From NCBI RefSeq assembly GCF_964340395.1, contig NC_135556.1, positions 15,957,600 to 16,021,599 on the forward strand: DNA of 64,000 bases. The letters are read 5' to 3'. Under the pieces are notes generated by a model. That model was not told the origin of the DNA. It saw nothing but the letters and a program-made list of their open reading frames with translations, and made no database searches. Source of the stretch: Glandiceps talaboti (Eukaryota; Hemichordata; Enteropneusta; Spengelidae). The translations under genes were made by a program, and so were the position numbers. Positions 35,511 through 50,035 of this stretch are shown one piece after another (position 1 is the first letter of the stretch; each line of letters begins with the position of its first letter).

Positions 35511-36895
35511 TGATCATTTGCAAATATCATACATAGAAAGACGAGACAATTTTTCAGACTAATTACAACTGCTTTATATACTGTCGATATACATGATGAC
35601 TGAAATTATCAGATGCGCATCTAATTTGCTACAGCCAAACCTGGCAAGAAACAATTGCAGCGTATCCTAATTACAAAAGCACCTCCCGTAAAATTGCAAG
35701 CCTTCGAACGATCCCTAGTTTCACATCATAATGCCTCGTATAGGGTCTATCTAGTATCTGTGTTTGAATACTTATCATTTCCATATTGTCATCATATATA
35801 GTTCAAATGTTATATGGCATCGAAAGTCTGACAAGCCAGTGGGTACGATAATATTAGATATAATCCCAGCGGATGAATTCAATTATTGAACCTTGTATCA
35901 ATTACAGTCATTTCCCATGAAGGTATAGGTATCTGTATGCCGGGTAATGATATTCATGTATTCGATGTATCAGTCGTCTTGAATTAAAATGTTACTCGTC
36001 CAGCTAAAAACAGTCTTTCACGTCTATGTAAACTCATAATCATTCACATAGGTGGTCCTATTGATGTATTCAGTCGGGAGGTTGGAATACAGCTATAAAT
36101 CCATGAGTGGATTTCCAACTTCTTCTTTTACGAAGGAAATGACCGCCAGCGAACCCCATTCCTGGTAGGTAAAGATGTTATTGAAGTCATTACGGTATCT
36201 GTTGAAATGTGTTAATTAATATGCAAATGTATTCATTTAATTCAGTACCTAAAGTCACAAAATAGTGAAACTGTTGTATTTCAGTAGTACTTCGTGCTGT
36301 TACCGAGTCTTTAGGGTTGACTCTATGACCTTTACCATAAATAAGCAACACACGAAAGTCAGACTCGGCACACTCTTCAATTGTAACGCACTGTCTTAAT
36401 ATGACAGGCTACAATTTGTGCCATTATTTTAGGAAGTGGTGTCATAAAAGGAAGATTTTCTTGTACCATAGAGTTTATTTCATTGTGCCAAATCATTAAA
36501 AATGGACTTGTTCCAAGATTTGCGATATGAACTTAACGACTCGTTCAGTTCAACCCGTTGAGGTTACATGTGATAGCTAATGTTAATGAAATGTGAAGTT
36601 AGTAAATATAGATATGGCAAACTATTGGAATGATAATACACAGATGTTACAAGGAAAGAGAAAAGTACAAATAAACACATATCAACAAACATGAACCTAT
36701 ATGTCATTGATTAGGTAAAAATACAATAATTGTACTTATTTATAAACTTCGCTAATGAGTACAAAATGGCAGTATGCATAACTGTTTACAATTAATCTTG
36801 TTGAAAGTCTACAATTACTTCATTTCGATGGTTTTGTGCCATGTTAATTATCATAAGTGATATTTTGATAATTAACTAGACGTCATGTGTAAGTT
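35511..36895. other. Unassigned DNA
   Basis: No supported gene. A short stretch near 36138-36167 (ATGACCGCCAGCGAACCC then CTG before GTAGGTAAAG) has an ATG and an excellent donor and could be a tiny first exon, but nothing confirms it. Confidence 0.4.
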
Positions 36896-37129
36896 TTATT
36901 GTGGATGATAACAAGGTAAACGCTTTATCCTTTTACAGTTGCTATTTATATATAAGCGATACAAACCAAAGATAATAGCAATGTCTTTAGAGATAGATTG
37001 ATGATCGTGGATCACGGAAAACGCAGCCATAAGCTGTTTTATGTATTCACCACAAATGCGCACGGCTTCTTCTACAAGCCTTGGATTTTTACGTCGACAG
37101 ACGACACTTCGGCAAGTCAACTGTTTCAA
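36896..37129 (-). CDS. Candidate exon, unknown protein
   Basis: A minus-strand frame preceded by a plausible acceptor (ATATTTACTTTAG at about 37138-37126) reads TLKQLTCRSVVCRRKNPRLV, EEAVRICGEYIKQLMAAFSV and IHDHQSISKDIAIIFG. It ends at a stop with AATAAA overlapping it (about 36893-36898). Composition is more protein-like than its surroundings: amphipathic, Cys-containing, locally higher GC. The opening recalls the start of SOCS-box-like helices, but the rest does not fit, so no family is assigned. Confidence 0.3.
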   Translation of the reverse strand: MKQLTCRSVVCRRKNPRLVEEAVRICGEYIKQLMAAFSVIHDHQSISKDIAIIFGLYRLYINSNCKRIKRLPCYHPQ

Positions 37130-39829
37130 TGTCTAAAGTAAATATGAGGTATTTGATACATAATGATGGAACCATCGCCTTCAAATGTCAATGACTAGAT
37201 GCATAAATGCCCTTGGAAAATTTGTCTGTATCTATCGCATCAAATGATAGGTTCTGTTATAGATTATCTTCAGACTTTGTAATATAAGATCAAATGTCAA
37301 ATTCTGTAAATAATAACTTTTCTCAGAATGTATTACGTCATTTAGGTGACCAGCGTGTGTTCATGACTGCATTCTATAATTAGCAACGAACTGCATTTGA
37401 CAGTGGGCGGTTGAAATGCTTCACAGCATGTAGCAAAAACCGTTTGACATAATAACACCTGTTAGCACCGTCTTAATTCACCCAATGTCTATGCTTAAAT
37501 GCATGGACAGTGACATTACCTGTCGAGGGATAATTTGCGGTTTGAGAACATATTTTGATATGTTGACCCCTTGAATAAATTTATGTTATGGTGGCAACGA
37601 TCTCTTTCTTCAATCATATATCATCTACTAGGTTCTGCACGATTAGGTGGGATTCTAATTAAGAACTCGTTTCGATCAATCATAACATTGTCATTACCCT
37701 GTATACTAACTATTATTCAAAATGAATCTGCTGATTGCTGGCTTAGCAGCCGATAGATTGTTGGGCATATCTTTATTCAAAGCATGGGGCGTAGCATATA
37801 TATGTTTTACAACAACTACTACCCAGAACAACTACTTCTTCTTTTAATTGTTCACTTCATCTCTTCAAGTAGTGGGTAAATATTCAAAATACTAACTTTG
37901 TTTTATATACCTTTTGACTATAGACGAGAATTTTGAAAGACAATTTAACAGACAACTGTTCAACAGTGTAATAAATTTTGATGTTTTCTGCAAAGACCGA
38001 TACGACAAACACCATGAAAACTAAATTTTAAAGACTTAATAATGTGAAAATGGTCCTGGTGACTAAATTACAAGATATCTATTGAGAGAATATAATAATT
38101 TCAAGTGTAACTCTAACTAATCAGGTACACATTTTTGTCTATGCATTTCTATTTTCTAGCTTAGGCTATTGTAATTCTTTTCCCTGGTTGCCTTTAGAGT
38201 CTCCTTACATAAGCTAGAATAGATACAAGATACAAAAGGATCTCCCATCGTCTTTAGCATCAAAACGTTGTGTCATTCCCAAGCTCCTTTGAAACATACT
38301 TTATCTAGTTTCCCTTTAGTTCTCGTGTATAACAAATTGTTCATCCATTTCCTCAATGGAAAAGAAGCTTTATTCTCTTTCCATGTCGGCATTCCTAATG
38401 CTCAGCCTCGGAGCTAGACGAGATTACAAAGCCTACAAGTATTAAGACGTATACCAGATGAGGAGATGTACGTAATTGCATTTTACTTCCACGGATAACG
38501 TATTAGCTGGCATTCTCATTGATGTTTACCTTCAATAAATGAAGGAGGGGGAGGGGGCATTTACAATCCTATCTTTTCATGGCAACGTGCATCTAATATC
38601 GTAATTAATCCTCTCAGTCACGACTGCATGTATTCAGAGTCCCTTGTTTGACGTTGTCAGTCGCTGATTTCTTATACAATGTATGAAATTTGCTATAAAA
38701 AGACATACTGACCACATGGGTATTAATACTTTTCAAATGTCATCAAAAATTGAGAACTACTATTCTTTTGCAATTTTAAAGCATAACTGACAACAAAAAG
38801 TTCCCATCTTTTGTCAAAATCCATATTCAGAAATTATGAGTAATTTAATTTAGATTGGTATTAAAAAAATGACCAAAAATTGCCCTACAGCTTGACACTT
38901 TGGATATCAAATTATATCAGTGTGACGAAATATTACATAAAAGGTCATTTTTTTCCTCATTTCTTTTGGTTGCTATGGTAACAGCTTTATCAATTTCTTT
39001 GTCACACCATTCAATCAGTATTTACGTAAAACTTGTAATGTCATTGGCAAGATAACATTCAATGCTTTTACTTATTCGGGTAACCGTGATATTCGGTTTA
39101 TTCATTTTCTGATTAATAATATAGAAATTCATATGCAAGTTATTCATATGCTTAATTAACTTCTAATATCGTATATTTGATGTTGCAATGGTAACCATTG
39201 GTGGTAATTTTTGATTATGTCTACGGATTCTAGTGATACATGGAACGTTTGGGTTAACATGATATAGTTAGGCCAACAAGGTAAATTACATAATTGTGGG
39301 TTGTAGTAATATCCTTCCATGTTTTGTATTTGATAAATCATTATCGTTATACATCTCTGACCTGCATGGTACAACAAGGGAAAAAACATTGGTTGATATC
39401 CAACATGGAAGATGAGAATGTTTTGTGTTAATGTGACTAGATTTGAAACGAAAAGCCTTTTGTAATTTCAATATTTCTTTTACATAGAGACGTTTTAGTC
39501 ATTGCTTTCCAGAGCACGCATAATGTTAATTTTGATTACAAGGGGTTCTCTGCAAGATGTCAAGTCATACCTAACCACATGTAAACAGCAGTTTGTTTGT
39601 AAATAATCCTGATATCATTAATCCACATCTTGCGGAGGTTCTCTTATTACCTTATGAAAAATATCAACAGGTATATGTTGTTAACATTGTATACTATATT
39701 CCACCTAGACATGATTCCATTCCATGAACATGTATTTAAATAATTTAATTTGGGAAGAATTACAATTTGGAAATGTACCTTCATTGAATTTACATAATTA
39801 AACAGTCTAGAGTTTGCTTAACATGATAC
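37130..39829. other. Unassigned DNA
   Basis: Long AT-rich stretch without a supportable exon, RNA gene or clear transposon. Confidence 0.5.
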
Positions 39830-40320
39830 ACTCTTTCATCTCAGTGGACATTGAATTTGATGAGTTTTACGTAACCAAATTAACGGTAAACGCATTTTCA
39901 TTTACACATATTTTCGATGAATTATTTAAACTTGATGAATTCGTAAAATTTCAAATGTAAAACAAGATGTCATTTCAATGTACATGTTCAACCAAGTCTA
40001 ACATAAAGCTCATTCTCATTTCAATGCGCATAAACTCGATTGCTCACCGAAGCCAAAGAAGAAACACATATTCATTTCAACATGCATGTATTCGATGAGC
40101 TTGTTCAAGCAAGTCAAACAAAGAAACACACTTACATCTCAGTCCCCATATATTCGATGACATGGTAAAAGCTAAGAGGTGGAACAGTCTTTCATTTCAA
40201 TATGCGTGAGTAACTTCAGTCGACTATTCAACCGAATTAAAAATGCAATATACTTTCATTTCAAAGTGCATAAACTCGAAGAGTTAGTTCAACCAAGTTT
40301 AATGATGAAATACACTTTCT
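39830..40320. repeat. Degenerate minisatellite, about 60-bp units
   Basis: The phrase TTTCATTTCAATGTGCATAA followed by ACTCGATGAGTT and TTCAACCAAGTC recurs in diverged form near 39900, 39970, 40015, 40072, 40132, 40191 and 40254, giving a period close to 60 bp. The units are well worn, so the array is old. Confidence 0.65.
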
Positions 40321-40643
40321 ATTAAATATATTCAATATTGATTCTGTGACATGTAAGCCTATTAATCAAAGGTAACTAAGTTTATTTCAAAGCACAATAA
40401 CTCAAAGTATAGCCACAATGTTAAGGGAATAATACTTTTGATTTGTTGACATACTCAGTATCTACTCTATGATTTATTTGACGTGCAAGCACTTCCAAGT
40501 TCATCAGGAAATCACATTTATTTTCTTGACATGAATTACAAAAAGAATAATCATAAGTTAAATTTATATGGATAAGAAAGCTCCCTATCGATTCATCCAT
40601 GTTTTACATTTATGCAATTTAGTTCTTATAATATGTAAGTATG
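40321..40643. other. Unassigned DNA
   Basis: No feature recognised. Confidence 0.5.
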
Positions 40644-40645
40644 AA

Positions 40646-40688
<43 letters not shown>

Positions 40689-40745
40689 GCTGTTGTTGTT
40701 TGGTGATGTCTGTCTGTCTTTATGTCAGTCCCTCCGTCCATCCCC

Positions 40746-40812
<67 letters not shown>

Positions 40813-40968
40813 GCATGTATGTGTATGTGTATGTATGTATGTATGTATGTATGTATGTATGTATGTATGTATGTATGTATACATGTATGTATGTATGTAT
40901 GTATGTATGTATGTATGTGTGTATGTATGTATGTGTGTATGTATGTATGTATGTATGTATGTACTGTC
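40644..40968. repeat. (TTG)n, (TCTG)n, (TATG)n compound microsatellite
   Basis: A (GTT)n block at 40644-40700, a TCTG block at about 40746-40812 and a TATG block to 40963. The order TCTG then TATG is the same as at 31855-32175. Confidence 0.95.
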
Positions 40969-43191
40969 AGTCAGTCATAGTTATCTCAATGGTTTTATTA
41001 ACATGGACTGAACTAAAGTAGACGTTTTTTTAGAACCATGTCTTTTAATTATTCAGTTTGTAAGCATAATAGGTACACATCAATTACCGCAATTTGCATA
41101 TTATTTAATAAACTCTGTGTACTTTCCTTATATCTAGGGAATAACCTGTTTCCTCAAAAATTAGCTCGTATGACTCGTATGACAAAATAAGCATGTTCAC
41201 GCCTTCATCATGTACAACATTTTTCATGAGTTTTAAAACACCTTAAAATGCATCTATGAAAAACAGCCAACTACCAAGTACATGAAGCAACCCTTATTAG
41301 AGTAGATTTTTTTTCGAATTTCCTAATTAGTAATATAATTAATTACTTTTCTCAAATGTTGGTTATATGATTTAGCATCAACATCTATATAATAGTTAAT
41401 ATTGGTTTCGTCAGTCTTCTATACCTAGGATACTGATTACTGAGACATATTGTGCACACATTGGTTCACGAAATTTAGTACCGCATTTTAACAAAAATGT
41501 TAACATTTAAGAATCGGTTGAAATGGTTAATATACAACCATTCTCTCCAACTATATGATGGTTTTGACCATAGAGTAAAAATATACTGTGCAGAGTTCAC
41601 ATCAGGTATGCCAGAAGATGAATGTGATTCATGTAGACAATTTCACCAAACCGATTGATGTACAATGTGATAGTCTAGTCACCATATTCTTTTGGTAATG
41701 CTTCTGAATTATAGAATAATTAAGGGGATCTGATTGCAATATCCTTCATATCTCCCCTTGATAAGTCTTTCAAATAGTGCGTCACAGTATCGACGATGGC
41801 GTTGTCATCTTCAGGCTAGAAAACGCAAGATGGCAGACAAATTGGGCACCGTGTCGTCGATGGCACCCAATCAGATTAACCGTTTGGTGGCGTGCTAACA
41901 TTTAGAGTTCGGAAAGCTTTGACAAGGGGAAAGATGAACGGTAGTGTAATCGATCCGGAGCCCCGCTATTATTCATGATGCTATATCTTATGAAGCCTTG
42001 TATTAACTCTGACAAGTTCAGCAATAGGTTGCCGAATCTGGTTCCATAGTTTCCCTTTTAAAGTGATGACAGAATGAATTGTTAGTCAATTCATCAGAAA
42101 AACAATTCAAGAACATCTGTGCGTTTACTGGTCTACGCAAAGAGGATATATATTTAAGCTTACAGATCAAGTCATAAACACTTTAGCTCAATGCCAAAGA
42201 AGTGTGAGTGGTTAGGAGGGATAAACATTAATGCTAACAGATGTCGTCACAGCTTATGTCGCTTGAGATACCCTAACCATTTCAAGCTATTTAAAGTGTT
42301 ATGCGTAAACATATTTTTTTTTAAAAACCAATAACTGTTATACAAAGTCAATGCTAAACACAAGTCAGCTTTCATTTTGTTAGACGACGGAGACACAGTC
42401 AAAGCCATCTCTCATTAAACCAACACACATAAACGGACGTTTACAAAGAGGGAAATTTTGTACAAATGTACTACAAACAATACCGACCACAAATATCACA
42501 TACTTACTACCTTCATATATATACATCAGTGCTTTACTACAAACTAACCATGCCATAATAATGCATTTTGTGATAAATATATTGTGGAATATATTGTGTA
42601 CTATTTGATACACTATGATCAGCACAACTTTGAACATTGAATATATCAATTTATACTGTCATGTGAATCTGAGCGTGGCTGAATATAGCTCCAGTGTACA
42701 CCAAATGCACTTTTAGATTCTACATCACTCCGGGAAAGAATTCTTACAAATGTTATGAGATGATCACCTCATACGTATGACGTCATTGGTAGTGGCACTT
42801 CATGACGCTACTTAATTATTTAACTTTCTGTAAAAGGCAAACTAGTCTCATGGCAGAAAAAATAAAATGTCTTGCGTTTACTTGGTTTATTGTAGTACCG
42901 GGAGACTATGTAGCTCTGTCAGCCATGAAATATTCATAATTAGGTGAAATAAAACCGCAATAGCAGACTCAGAGAAAAAAGGTGTCCACAACTCTGAAAT
43001 GTCAAACGCGAGCTATGACGTGATGTGAATCACTTGCTTAATGGCTTCTTTTGTTTACATACCAATATTGATGTGAATGATAATCCGATAATGCATCATG
43101 ATATGAAATATTATGTGAGCATGTGATTTGACAATACAATATTATAAAATACAATATCACACAATAACAGATATTATATTATAATTATATA

Positions 43192-43192
<1 letters not shown>
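40969..43192. other. Unassigned DNA with one probable small TIR element
   Basis: At about 41745-41970 the ends are imperfect inverted repeats (TTCATATCTCCCCTTG against CAAGGGGAAAGATGAA, and GGATCTGATT against AATCGATCC), which suggests an old MITE of about 225 bp. Nothing else is recognisable. Confidence 0.45.

Positions 43193-43250
<58 letters not shown>
43193..43250. repeat. (TA)n microsatellite
   Basis: About 28 TA units in a broader TATAAT/GATAT-rich zone. Confidence 0.95.
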
Positions 43251-43253
<3 letters not shown>

Positions 43254-43827
43254 ATATAACATAAAGTAATATCATATGATATGATATAATATAAATATAC
43301 GACAATATATTATTCCGTGATATGATATGATAGATATGACATGCATGATAGGAGATACATGTAATATAACATTTCATATATGTGTGCCTTCCATCAAATT
43401 CGATTATTCATAACAAAGTTCGTCTAAAATCAGATTTTCTTTCTTGTCAAGGGAACAAATAATTTCTAGATAATCATTGAAATAAACCCTGCAGATTTTT
43501 AGATAAATGATCTTTTTTATCAGTATTTCTTTGGAACGTCATTCTGTTGCTAGACAGTTCTATTGTATGGTGTTACTCTTCCTTGCAGGTGTATCAATTA
43601 TGCAAAAGATCCCAGAGGAAATGAATCCTTCTTTGCATGCCTTGTTTTGATTGAAACACTTCAATTAATACTAATAAGTCTGTCAAGTAAAATCTTTGAG
43701 ATGGAAAACACGAAATTGCTCGCCAGCTGATGTTCTGAATAATATGCTAAGGAGGAGGTTTAATATTGATAAATGATAGTGTTATGCAAATGTCAGCTCC
43801 TCCATCGCATTTTAATCAGATGATGTA
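43251..43827. other. Unassigned DNA
   Basis: AT-rich; no feature recognised. Confidence 0.5.
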
Positions 43828-44160
43828 CATATTAACATGATAACAAAAACTGACTTACTTTGCCATGCATATTACATGATAAGGTAAACGTGCTTACTTT
43901 GCCCCGCATATTAACATACTAACATAAACGGACTTACTTTGCCTTGCATATTAGCATGATAACATAAACGGACTGAGTTTGTCTTGCATATTAACATAAG
44001 ATAAACAGACTTACTTTGCCCCGTATATTAACATGATAACGTGAACGGACTTACTTTGCCCCGCATATTAAGATGATAACATGAACGGACTTACTTTGCC
44101 CCGCATATTAACATGTCTGATAACATCAACGGACTTACTTTGTCCTGCATATTAACATGA
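43828..44160. repeat. 40-bp minisatellite, about 8 units
   Basis: The unit reads GATAACATGAACGGACTTAC followed by TTTGCCCCGCATATTAACAT. About eight copies with moderate divergence and small length changes. It is unrelated in sequence to the 40-bp satellite at 4964. Confidence 0.85.
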
Positions 44161-46167
44161 ATAGAAGTTCCAGTGTTTTACTTTATAATGTCTTGTCTCT
44201 CAATGGATTTGCCTTGTTGCGCATGTTGACATAATATATTTAAGAGAAAGGTTTATTTTGTATGTTTATTTACCATGGTAACACAGTACTGTGTATGTCC
44301 ACATGGAAACATACACAGTTACTATGTATTTACTTCGTCGTGTATATCCTCATATGTTGATGAGAATTCTATCTAGGGGTGTTTGCTTCGCAAGTTCCAT
44401 GACCAACATAAAAGCATCTGATCGAAATTCACAAGTTTTGGCAATTTTGTCATTGAAATAATTTACAACGATTTGCTGACTGAAGTATTGGCATAAACTT
44501 ATCATATTATTTGCGTTTCACTAATTATTCCGATCTTCTGTTGAAACCTTTGTTGCTATGTAAGTGTGAATCAAGCTTGAACATGGTGCGAATACGAAAT
44601 AATGACAATTTTTGTAACAGCTATTATGTCGGTATGAATGATTTTGACAGTATTGACTGACGTCAGCAAATTATGGTGAAGATTATAAATATTACTAAAT
44701 TGAGTATAGTACACCATTGTGTTTAATTTTTACAGAGCCCAGACTTAAAGATGGACAAGTTGTAACTAAAGTATTACTTTTATCGATTATCCACAAAATT
44801 TAATACATTCACTGAAAAAGGTTAAACGATAATTACACATTGCACATTTTAATATTGTTAGGCACCAACGATTAATTAGGGATCACTCGTGAAAGTAATA
44901 TCATTGCACCGACAGCTGTATAGTGTTTGTGTTTGTTTTCATGAAGAGAGGGTGGGGTGGAACCCGTTTCTATTTGTGCAGTGACGTCATAATGAGATTC
45001 ATGATTTGTGCTATTTAATGTATTCATTAGCGCTTGCCAGTTAGGACTAATGCATAGAATAACTCTAACCTCTACCTGTTCCCCTTCCAATCTAACAAAC
45101 AGTTGCTGTCTCGTCATAAGGTGTATTCATCCACCATTGTTCCTGTTCTCTCCACCAGTTGCCCACATTGTCGACATCTTGACCTTAACCAGTCCACAAA
45201 TTTACACATGGGCCATGCCGAATACGGAAATAAATGGTATAATTTAACTTGACTGATTTATGTCGCCCGCCATTTTCCTTCTAGTCTGAAAGCCAAGTAC
45301 AGGTACTTTATTAAAGTACAACTAATTACAGTAATAATTTCTAGATCATTCCCATGACCACGTCTTCAAGCTAGCAACCAACACAGCTAGTCTCAATTTA
45401 TTACATCTTCCCTAGATTTTCCTGTTAGCAAAACATTTCACAAGACTGTTTACTGTCCGTGATAAAATAGTCACAGTGTAGAATATTGATGTTTTATATT
45501 TTGTCAAATATATCATTGATATTAGAAATACTATACACAGCCCATATCACATGCATGGTTACATCAAATAATCTTAATGGTTGGGAGGGGTTGTCAATTT
45601 CATCCTTTTATGTCCATTATTGTCACCATTAGGCGTAAAATAATGATTTCTACAGTCACTGTAATCATAGGCAGCTAACGGATGTATGTGATGCAAGACT
45701 GCAGTATTATCTATTGTTACGGTCTTGTTTCTCTTAATCTTCTTCTATACCCAGCTACACGCGTATATGAAATAACTGTCATTGCTTTATTATGAATGAC
45801 ATATACTTTTCATACATTGCAGTCACTACTTTACAACATTTTAGTATTCAGATTTTATGAGCACAGCTGTCACATTGAACAGACGGGGAATAGTAATTAT
45901 GGATGAAATGTTTACTATACTTTACTCCATTATACTACTAACAAAACATAGCTGTGTTGAGAATCAGCGGCATTGATCAAATCTATACCAGTCGTCGCGT
46001 ACCAGCATGTAACAGAGCTATGCTACATTGACTTCCCGAATACAATCTATGATCTAGGTTGATTCATCTAACGCTATTCACTTAGAAGACCTTGGTTTAA
46101 ACTGCTGATTCTGTGGGATAATCGAATATATTCTTAAACGAAAATAAAAGGGGATGAAGACGTACGA
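44161..46167. other. Unassigned DNA
   Basis: Opposing frames overlap at 44872-45247 with no family features on either strand. No RNA gene or element recognised. Confidence 0.5.
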
Positions 46168-46355
46168 GGTATGTATGTATGTATGTATGTATGTATGTAT
46201 GTATGTATGTATGTATGTATGTATGTATGTATGTATGCATGTATGTATGTATGTATGTATGTATGTATGTATGTATGTATGTATCGTGATCGTGAATGTG
46301 TATCTTGTACATGTGTATGGCTGGTCAGTGATACACAATAGCGCGTAGTCAAAAT

Positions 46356-46396
<41 letters not shown>
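46168..46396. repeat. (TATG)n and (TA)n microsatellites
   Basis: TATG at 46168-46284 and TA at about 46358-46396, separated by about 70 bp of unique sequence. Confidence 0.95.
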
Positions 46397-46910
<514 letters not shown>

Positions 46911-47536
46911 GATGATTGTGGCTGTTGGTCAGAAACATTTGTATGAGAAGAGTACAGGCATTCTGTGGATTGGAGAAAACAAGGGTTATCTTACTTTTAG
47001 CTTTGTTAATACATTTCCCATCTGTAAAACTATAATGAATATACGAATTTAGTATGGAAATGTAGGAGAATATCACACCAGAGGGTCGTTTAAATTAATA
47101 CAACATTTTGTAGATTTATCGAATACTACGAACAGTGATACTAGACGTTAACTGAATGCCCCCCCCCCCATTTCATTTGTACTAGTACACTCTACGCATA
47201 AATTATAAAGAGAATACAGGTGTGGATTGATTTTGTATTATGAAAACGAAAGAGCTTGCGAATTTGTAATAAGTTTGCATTAAAAATTAAAGAAAAAGAT
47301 ATGGACAAAGCTAGCTGTATATTGTTGTTAATAATCAAATATTTTATATCAAATAAAAGCTTGCGACCCGGGGTTGCGACATTTCATTAAATATATCAAA
47401 ACTTTTCAATGAATGTTTTCAGAGTGCATTGGCTTTTCAATTTTCACTTGTTAGGTTTCAGTGAAATATTACCTGTACTTTATATGCTTTTAAAATGTAA
47501 ATGTTTAATTCCTTCATTCATATATATATATGAATA
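46911..47536. other. Unassigned DNA
   Basis: A poly-C tract near 47159-47169; otherwise nothing recognised. Confidence 0.5.
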
Positions 47537-47600
47537 TTGCGATTATCAGACGACACGTCCGTACGTACATGTACATACATACATACATACATACATACAT

Positions 47601-47669
<69 letters not shown>

Positions 47670-47702
47670 TACATACATACATACATACATACATACATAC
47701 AT
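47537..47702 (-). repeat. Microsatellite with GTCGTCTGATAATCGCA flank
   Basis: (CATA)n, (CA)n, (CATA)n at 47571-47702. On the minus strand the repeat is followed by TACGGACGTGTCGTCTGATA then ATCGCA, the same flank as at 51660-51692. The microsatellite is thus part of a dispersed element. Confidence 0.8.
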
Positions 47703-49883
47703 GAAAAAAATATATCGGTAAAATAACTACCTTCCCATGACGGAAGTTAAGCTTGTTTTTATTATGAAGTATTCGGTCACTACAGTGTGCACAGCTTCAT
47801 ACGCATTTTTAATTAATTTTGCTTTACTTTATATTAAGCCTTACGTACATTACATTTGAGATCAAAACGAGATTTTTAATACGCTTACAAACCTCACATC
47901 GATACGTGAGTTAAAAACTAAGTTTTATAAGCATTGGTTTGGAAATTCATAAAACATTTAATTTTTCCACCGTGCCTTATCGATAATTCATTTAAAATGT
48001 CAATAGTTCAAACAAAACGAATATTATACTTAAATCATTCATATATTAAATAGGAAAACATCAACAATGTTTGTTCAATCATAAATTACGTTTATTTTTT
48101 TATACCTCGAAATGGGAAGATCCGCGATGATTGAAAGTCAATGCATGCTTTAAAATATTTACACATCAACCGTTACACTTTGACGAGTTAAACGTAAAAA
48201 ATTAGATTGCATTACTTATTGTGTTTGTTTTCTCGATAATTTATTAGCACTAGAATTGAAATGTAAATCACGACAATAATATCAGTCTGTAGTAATATAG
48301 TAAAGTACGTCGTGGAAAAAAGTCGCCAATTTAGATTCTTCTCTTTGTATTCTTCCAATTACTGCGAATAACAATCGACAAGATCATCGAAAACTACCGA
48401 ACACAATTTTCTGTTCAAATTTAGTCATTGCCTTCACATACATGGTGTAAAAGCCAGGCTATCAAGTATTTTCAGATTCTAATCCGATTCTAAACCAGTT
48501 TGAATCCCATCGTAAAACCTTTTTGTACCAATTACAATCAATTACCGTGTACACATGACGCCGCATACAAGAACAACATGGAAGAAAATCAGTCTGAATA
48601 ATGGGTCAATTCATCATCAGCTACATACTCAATGCATGCAGTGTATTAGGTCAAATTGTCAATCATGTCTTTACGACTAACTTCTCTTTATTCTTAATAC
48701 ATTTGACTGTATACGTATTGCTGCCTCGTCCATGTTCTTCAATAAAGCCCCGAGAATAAATCCAATTTCGTTGTTAGTTTTCACACAAACGACATTTGAA
48801 CCTTTTGTTAGCTGTATATAGGATACGCTTCAATTCTATTGACTTTAAATCCTCAATAGACGTTTTCTTTCCTACAAATTGTCCTTTTGTTTAGACTTAT
48901 TGTCAGAACTCTTGATTCGTCGATTAAATTTAACCTGACCTCCGACATTTATTATCCCAAATTAGTTTTCCACCCAGAAGCATGTATATCGTTTGTGAAC
49001 GTGTACGCTGTATAACTGTACAGGGATTTGGAAAGTAAATCCTCTCTTGTTCATGTGTGTAATTGGAGGACTGGAACACTTGATGTGTGTGACCCAGAAA
49101 GAATTGCTAAGGATGATCTCCTGAAAGCTACTTCAAAAAATCTTCATAATGACAAAAGTTTTAGCCTCTAACCAAGATGTCAACAGTATCAAGGTAAACA
49201 AACTGGACAGTAAAATTATTGAAAATGAAACTAAATTATCAATTTCAATCATACATTTTAAACGTCTTAATTAATAAAATAGAAGGTGAGGTAACAGTTT
49301 TTACTTCAAAGAAAATGTGTCCTCTTAAGTTGCGATCATATAATTACGTGTATTAATATTTCGTACAAATTCTTAATAAGGCTTAAAAATCGACATATTT
49401 TTTTATTTCTCGCAGAATCCTAGTCAGGTATTATCTCTAATCCTAACCATATGGGCAACCCCTAATTATAATCAAGTACATTGCTCCATGTTTCAACCTC
49501 TACATTTCGTAACCTATATTTTCGAGGTACATCAATCGAATCTGAAAAAGAATATTTTAAAACAAAAACCTACCCAACCGCTGCAAAATGGCAGAAAGGC
49601 GTTTAAAATTACTGGAAAAAAGAAAACTGATACTTAGTGTCACACCTCACCATATGTTGCATTTTCTGCCCTATCGTACGTACAATTTAACGTTTCCATT
49701 TTGCTTCGTTGTATTTCATTCCATATTTGTGTCTTAACATTTTCAGAAGAATATAAACGCATCTACACGTGCAAGTGAAAAAATAGACATTTCGTCTGTG
49801 TGTGTCAATATTGCGTTCTCCACATCATACACAATACACAAGATTGGTAATATAGACATTTGATATGAAATGTATGGAGAAAT

Positions 49884-49888
<5 letters not shown>
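47703..49888. other. Unassigned DNA
   Basis: No recognisable gene, RNA or transposon. Confidence 0.5.

Positions 49889-49965
<77 letters not shown>
49889..49965. repeat. (TA)n microsatellite
   Basis: About 38 TA units, beside the ribozyme-like segment. Confidence 0.95.
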
Positions 49966-49967
<2 letters not shown>

Positions 49968-49992
49968 TTGGTAGTACTGGAACTCTTTCTTG

Positions 49993-50035
49993 GTTGTAAC
50001 TCGGAGTTTCACGCATAGTGCGATCGTCAGACAAC
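49993..50035 (-). ncRNA. Hammerhead ribozyme-like motif (type I, short stem III)
   Basis: Read on the minus strand from 50035: GTTGT (stem I), CTGACGA (matches the invariant CUGANGA), a hairpin CGCA-CTA-TGCG with one U-U at its base (stem II), GAAA (invariant), CT-CCG-AG (a 2-bp stem III with a tiny loop), TT (matches U-H at the cleavage site), then ACAAC, which pairs fully with GTTGT. All conserved core positions of the hammerhead are present in the right order and spacing. Hammerheads with a tiny stem III are known from Penelope-like retroelements, where they are thought to act as dimers. The weak points are the U-U pair closing stem II and the lack of a recognisable host element. Activity is untested. 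Confidence 0.6.
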
